From Dictyocoela muelleri (taxonomy: Eukaryota > Microsporidia), in NCBI GenBank assembly GCA_016256075.1, contig SDVU01000741.1:1-10962 (forward strand): a stretch of 10,962 bases of DNA, in the 5' to 3' direction. Within the stretch, counting starts at the first letter, position 1; the number at the start of each line of letters is the position of its first letter. Of this stretch, positions 7,611-10,962 are shown in pieces. Below the pieces are notes generated by a model. It did no database searches and had not been told where the DNA came from. It saw only the letters and a program-made list of their open reading frames with translations. A program made the position numbers and the translations under genes.

Positions 7611-8880
7611 GGATGAGAAGTCAAAAGAAAAATTTAGGCTAAAAAATTTGTTTTAATATTCTGTAATACTAAAACAAATGACATAATATACTGGCGATGT
7701 TCTGCCAAAGGTTGTAAAGTGACAGCAACAACAATCGGGGAAGTTCTTTTTAAACTTAAGTGAGAGCATTATCATTCAATTAATAAGGAAAAGATTATTC
7801 AATCACGGCTTAGAGATGTTATGAAAGGATTAACAACAAATGAACCGTTCAGTCCATCACAACAAATCTATGACTGTACGAAAGAAGAAATGACAAATAT
7901 TTACAGGCATGATTGTGACATTTCGCATATTTTCCCTTCCTTCGATTAGTGAAGACAAATATTTATCGTTGGAAGTCCGTATTCGGCCTTCTGTACGGCT
8001 TATAAGCGAAGATAGATTCAACTATGAATTCTTAAAAATATCAGAAAGTCGTGATATGTGGTTGCATGTTGAATTCAATTACACCATTGATAAAATTGAA
8101 ATTTAATTACATTCGAAATTTCACAGCAACACGAAATTTATTATATCTATGGAAGGTACATTTAAATCTTCGTCAAAGTTCTTTTATCAAATATACATCT
8201 TCCTTGAGATGTTCAGCGGCCCATATTTTTCGCTATTATATTGTTTTCTTACTGTAAAAAACTGAAATAATTTCCACAAAACTTTTCTGAGTTATTAAGA
8301 ATAGAATGGCTGATAATTAAATTACTTTTAATCCAAAAACAATACATATAGATTTTAGGCAAGCAACATTTAATGGATTATAATTTTTTTATAGCCGAGA
8401 TTAGCTAAAATTTCTCCAATATGTGGCAGGATACTCAGAGGGAGTTCAAACTCTAGGATTGAATCGGCTATACCATGAAAACATTTAAATTTATAATTGT
8501 GTTTTACAATGTTTAGCTCTTGCTCTTATACCTATCTATCAAATCGACTCAGCCAGTCAGATATTTTCAAGATTTTGCCAGTTAATAACAATTATGCTCT
8601 TGAGCTAAAATACTATATATAAGATACATGGATTTCGGCTTCACCTACAACACTTTTCGGAAAAAAATACAAAGAACGAATATGAAATTGCAAGAGACAT
8701 AATAAATAATGCGCAGAGGAGTTTTGTAACAAATTGAAATCGAAAATAAACAAATCAAAACAAAGCTTTTTGGAGGTAGTTTCTGTTCTTAAAAAGATCT
8801 AATCTACAGTGAGATTGAATTAAAAAGGATTAGGGTTAGGGGGAACTCAAATCAAGAAAAAGATTTTAGGTTAACCAAGA
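7601..8880 (+). pseudogene. Broken MULE-type transposase with N-terminal FLYWCH zinc finger
   Basis: The FLYWCH finger reads FCNTKTNDIIYWRCSAKGCKV...EHYHS (about 7655-7780), with the C-x4-C pair and the H-x-H. After IYRHDCDISHIFPSFD comes a piece in another frame (7950-8106). The DDE core entry is SMEGTFKSSSKFFYQIYIFLEMFSGPYFSLLYCFL (about 8146-8256). NPKTIHIDF...ATFNGL follows near 8333-8378. Near 8620-8800 are DTWISAS, LFGKKYKER and AEEFCNKLKSKINKSKQSFLEVVSVLKK, matching the usual C-terminal MULE block. The first catalytic residue appears as Glu (MEGTF) where the family has Asp. Several frame changes and many stops show it is dead. The start is uncertain; the ATG at 7601 lies in the inverted end. 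Its neighbours are only its own inverted ends. Confidence 0.75.
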
Positions 8881-9025
8881 AATAGAAATTTCTAGACTGA
8901 GGATGAGCTACTAACGAGAGAGTACTTTAAAGTTATTGTTTATGTGACTAAAAGAAGGAATTAAATTGTGTGTTTGATTTTTTTTATAGAAGTATTAAAC
9001 AATATAACAACTTCTACTAATATCT

Positions 9026-9172
9026 AAAATATCATGATTATAAGTTTTATTTTTTTTGAGAATTGGGTTTGTGGGAATTAGTAATATTAGCATAGGTTTT
9101 GTGTGAATCGGTATTGTGTGAATTGCTTTCATGCGAATCGTTTTTGTTTGAATCGGTTTTATTAGAATTGGA
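9026..9172. repeat. Right fold-back end of the second MULE: about eight 15-bp units
   Basis: Read on the minus strand, the units include GATTCAAACAAAAAC, GATTCGCATGAAAGCA, ATTCACACAATACC, GATTCACACAAAACC and AATTCTCAAAAAAAATAAAA. They are the same family as the left-end units but about twice as many. The open frame through this stretch (8995-9192, minus) only translates the units into IPIHTKP-like repeats and is not a gene. Confidence 0.8.
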
Positions 9173-9242
9173 AAATCACGGAAATAGCCCATCTCAAAAC
9201 AATCCTTTTAAACTGATTGCGTGTCAATGATTTGACATCCCA
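9173..9242 (-). repeat. 5' LTR of the Ty3/gypsy fossil, first part
   Basis: The minus strand starts TGGGATGTCAAATCATTGACAC and continues CAATCAGTTTAAAAGG and ATTGTTTTGAGAT. These align with the first ~75 bases of the LTR at 1287 downward (TGGAATGTCAAATATCTGACAC, CAATCATATTAAAGG, ATTGTTGAGAT). The LTR continues at 7521 beyond the MULE. Confidence 0.75.
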
Positions 9243-9507
9243 AATTCTACTATCCGAAAAAAATATTCAAAATTTTTTTTGATAAAATTACAGGGAGTTT
9301 CCTGAAAAAGACAATGCCAAAATTTTGAAATTAAATTTAAAATAACAATGAAAAAATTAAAAATTAGTAAATGAAATTTTTTTAAAAAAAAACAAAAAAA
9401 TACAATTTGTGTATTTTTAAAGTTTATTATATATATATTAATATTAAGTGTATCTGGTAATGAGTTATATAATTTAAAATATTCATAAAATAAAAACTTT
9501 GAAACTA
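9243..9507. other. Gene-free AT-rich stretch outside the 5' LTR
   Basis: No host gene is visible. The bases nearest the LTR (9243-9300) weakly resemble, on the minus strand, the sequence just before the other LTR, so they may be the end of another, older copy of the same retroelement. The rest is A/T runs, including a TA-rich patch near 9428-9440. Confidence 0.4.
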
Positions 9508-9694
9508 TATTATGTATTATATTACATGCTGACAACATCCATAGCTGCCAACACGGAGAGTGGTCTCCAACAATCGTCCTTAGAACTTTGGTTCTTGGTG
9601 TTCCAATAATACGTCACATCCTAAGCTACCCAGGAGCCCGGCTGTATACGCTATTTTCGTTTAATCAATGACTGAACATGATACAGGTAATTAG
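9508..9694 (-). repeat. Dispersed repeat, copy B (inverted relative to copy A)
   Basis: The reverse complement aligns with 221-405 from CTAATTACCTGTATC through CATTGATTAAACGAAAATA to TTGTCAGCATGTAATATA. This copy is noticeably less AT-rich in its middle than its surroundings (GCCGGGCTCCTGGGTAGC on the minus strand). It has no minisatellite after it. Confidence 0.65.
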
Positions 9695-9883
9695 TAGATT
9701 TCCATGAATTTTTATTTTTCACTACATTTTGCAGATCCGTCGAAGCACTCATCCCTACACCTAGGCGAGTCCTTGGGCTTCATTTTCATATTAGACCATG
9801 TCTTAATCAGCTATATTTCATTATAAAAACTGTATATTACTACTATATTTCTATATTTTTTGATCGCCTAATCTCATTCTCTT

Positions 9884-9960
9884 ATTATTCTCATCCCCTC
9901 ATTATTGTCATTTTTTTATTATTTTATACCCTCATTATTCTTATTCCCTCATTATTTATT
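9884..9960. repeat. 17-bp minisatellite, about 4.6 units
   Basis: Units start at 9884 (ATTATTCTCATCCCCTC), 9901 (ATTATTGTCATTTTTTT), 9918 (ATTATTTTATACCCTC), 9934 (ATTATTCTTATTCCCTC) and 9951 (partial). It is pyrimidine-rich on the plus strand. It directly precedes the tRNA-like sequence at 9975-10040. Confidence 0.85.
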
Positions 9961-9974
9961 AAAGAGTGACGTCG

Positions 9975-10040
9975 GCGGGATGCGAACCTCAATACTTAAA
10001 TTTTACATTTAAGAGTATAAAACAAAAAACTATCTAGCCC
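9975..10040 (-). other. tRNA-like sequence (degenerate tRNA or SINE head), minus strand
   Basis: The minus strand carries GGTTCGCATCCC (9988-9977), close to a Pol III B box. Upstream is ACTCTTAAAT..AAAATTTAAGT, the same anticodon-arm sequence as in 955-1018. An A-box-like CTAGATAGTT lies near 10037-10028. The TTAAA/TTTAA stem holds loop TGTAAAA, which would read TAA (leucine) but lacks the usual U33. The acceptor stem does not close, so it is not a working tRNA. Confidence 0.45.
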
Positions 10041-10281
10041 TTTTAACTTTAAAAGGGGTCATAATTTTCTGTGAGGCCATTAATAAAATTTCATCATAAA
10101 AAACTCATTTTTTTTAAGGCTTGTTAATTAAATTATAAAAAGCGTGGTCACAATTTTCAGTAACAGTCGACCACTGCTTTAGATTTTTTTTTTCATTATC
10201 AAATCAAACTAATCGTTTTCACGAGTTTAGACCATATTGAGCTGAAACGTCGAATTTTCGTTACAAAATTGCACTCCAGTC
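10041..10281. other. No gene; repeated 17-mer and one hairpin
   Basis: GTCATAATTTTCTGTGA (10058-10074) recurs with three changes as GTCACAATTTTCAGTAA (10147-10163). The second copy lies in a possible hairpin, GTGGTC (10144-10149) with GACCAC (10169-10174), followed by a T run at about 10184-10193. A hairpin plus T run is the plan of the MULE ends elsewhere in the window, so this may be a decayed end of the transposase relic that follows. Confidence 0.35.
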
Positions 10282-10680
10282 ATAAATCACGAAATTATAA
10301 AAAAATCAAAACGAAAAGAAAGGAAAAAAGAATTTTCAGATGCTGAAAAGTTTTACATAATGTAAAAAATATTTTGTCTTAATGAAAAGTTGGAGGTGTG
10401 TGAAAAGAAAATGTACAAAAGCTACTGAGCTTGGCCTCTTTAATTAAACTTTAACATGAGAACTGCACATCTATTTATACATTGAGCAAGGAATTATTAT
10501 GTGAACAATGGGAGGTGAATTTTAAATGACAAAGATAATGTTCGAAAATTTTAATAGTTTACTTAAAGAGATGTAAAAAATATGGAAAGGAATACCCAAA
10601 GTCAATAATTGTAAAATATATTGAATATATGGATTGGTTTTTTATTACAATTACAAGCATTATTGAAATAAATATTAATT
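10282..10680 (+). pseudogene. N-terminal remnant of a MULE-type transposase with FLYWCH finger
   Basis: The frame from 10282 opens INHEIIKKSKRKERKKEFSDAEKFYIM, resembling the MNHDEIKIILSKRG opening of the MULE at 3506-5094. SWRCVKRKCTK (10388-10420), in another frame, matches the WRCVDRKCKG core of that protein's FLYWCH finger. Further on, LKRCKKYGKEYPKSIIVKYIEYM (about 10560-10630) resembles the MYKRSIKTNENPINIIISEI stretch that follows the finger there. It has several stops and frame changes, and nothing of the catalytic domain is recognised before the window ends. The call depends on three short matches in the right order and spacing. Confidence 0.5.
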
Positions 10681-10962
10681 GATAAAAATTTTCTTATTTT
10701 TTCATTTAAAATCTTTTAATTTATTTTTTCTCTATTATCTTCTGGCATTATTTGCATTTATTTTACTCTATCCCAAATTTTAAATATTTTTAAATAAAAT
10801 AAAAAATTCTAAATGTTTAATCAAATTTTGGTTCTCCAACGGGTTAATCCCCCTCTTTTTTAGTAAATCGTCATCTGTAAGAGGGAAATAAATGATTCTT
10901 ATTTGAAATAAGCGGCAAATGACGAGTTCTCTTCAGATATAATTTTAATAAATTTTTTACGA
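10681..10962. other. AT-rich end of the window, nothing recognised
   Basis: There is no supported gene. On the minus strand a purine run AAAAAAGAGGGGGAT (10864-10850) is followed by TAACCC. That could be a polypurine tract next to an LTR start, but no matching LTR or pol sequence is visible. Confidence 0.4.

Larger units (their letters stand above)
7522..9172 (+). mobile_element. MULE DNA transposon with minisatellite-built fold-back ends, inside the 5' LTR
   Basis: A roughly 1.65-kb element carries one broken FLYWCH/MULE transposase on the plus strand. Its inverted ends are built from 15-bp tandem units (about four on the left, eight on the right) plus an inner matching block, AATCATGATATTTT (7597-7610) against AAAATATCATGATT (9026-9039). 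It splits the LTR: sequence on both sides aligns to consecutive parts of the LTR at 1021-1287. The outer ends are known only to within about 10 bp, and no clean target-site duplication was seen. It belongs to a different MULE lineage from the one at 3506-5094. Confidence 0.75.
1021..9242 (-). mobile_element. Old broken Ty3/gypsy LTR retroelement, interrupted by three DNA transposons
   Basis: Minus-strand order is 5' LTR (9242 to 7288), gag (about 7215-6790), protease (about 6110-5690), reverse transcriptase (5655-5095 and 3505-3290), RNase H (about 3060-2630), integrase (about 2600-1540), then 3' LTR (1287-1021). Protease-RT-RNase H-integrase is the Ty3/gypsy (Metaviridae) order. Removing the inserts at 2183-2467, 3506-5094 and about 7522-9172 leaves roughly 4.6-4.7 kb, normal for the family. 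The element is broken many times, clearly more than ten, in every coding part. The two LTRs match at roughly three quarters of positions by eye in alignable blocks, so it is old. No convincing target-site duplication was found at its outer edges. Confidence 0.85.

Noticed and set aside
8051-8257. 68-residue plus-strand open frame
   Set aside because: It overlaps the DDE-core stretch of the second MULE in a different frame; the frame with MEGTFKSS...LYCFL is the meaningful one.
8830-8843. TTAGGGTTAGGG, telomere-like
   Set aside because: There are only two units inside a MULE relic, with no array and no chromosome-end context.
8995-9192. 65-residue minus-strand frame with IPIHTKP-like repeats
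   Set aside because: The repeats are translated 15-bp end units of the second MULE, not a protein repeat.
9224-9538. 104-residue minus-strand open frame
   Set aside because: It crosses the dispersed repeat, AT-rich filler and the LTR start; composition is F/I/L/N from A/T runs. Only its last ten residues are of interest and are reported separately.

Overview
This is a gene-poor, very AT-rich stretch of a eukaryotic nuclear genome. By eye roughly three quarters of the bases are A or T. I find no intact host gene: almost everything recognisable is a layered graveyard of mobile elements. The style of the elements fits a small AT-rich eukaryote such as a microsporidian: FLYWCH/MULE transposases with a WSVHERVL...TNNALESWNRSLN block, and a compact Ty3/gypsy-type element. 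No host gene confirms this, so the assignment is tentative.

Layout. Positions 1-218 hold the right end of a hairpin-ended MULE DNA transposon that runs off the left edge. Next come a diverged dispersed repeat (221-405), a 19-bp minisatellite (402-660), a gene-free stretch and a tRNA-like sequence (955-1018). From 1021 to about 9242 lies one old, broken Ty3/gypsy LTR retroelement on the minus strand. Its 3' LTR is at 1021-1287. Integrase, RNase H, reverse transcriptase, protease and gag remnants follow in order toward higher coordinates. Its 5' LTR lies at about 7288-9242.

Three DNA transposons interrupt that retroelement. A fold-back MITE (2183-2467) sits in the integrase part. A hairpin-ended MULE (3506-5094) sits in the reverse-transcriptase part and is bordered on both sides by the same 80 bp of retroelement sequence. 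A second MULE (about 7522-9172), whose inverted ends are built of 15-bp tandem units, sits in the 5' LTR. Without the inserts the retroelement would be about 4.6-4.7 kb, a normal size for the family.

Right of the retroelement are an inverted second copy of the dispersed repeat (9508-9694), a 17-bp minisatellite (9884-9960), a second tRNA-like sequence on the minus strand (9975-10040), and the front part of a fourth MULE-type transposase relic (10282-10680).

The features do not form a pathway; they record successive insertions. The most unusual signals are the 80-bp direct repeat exactly bordering the hairpin-ended MULE, the recurrence of the same hairpin-type terminus at the left edge, and the minisatellite-built fold-back ends of the second MULE.
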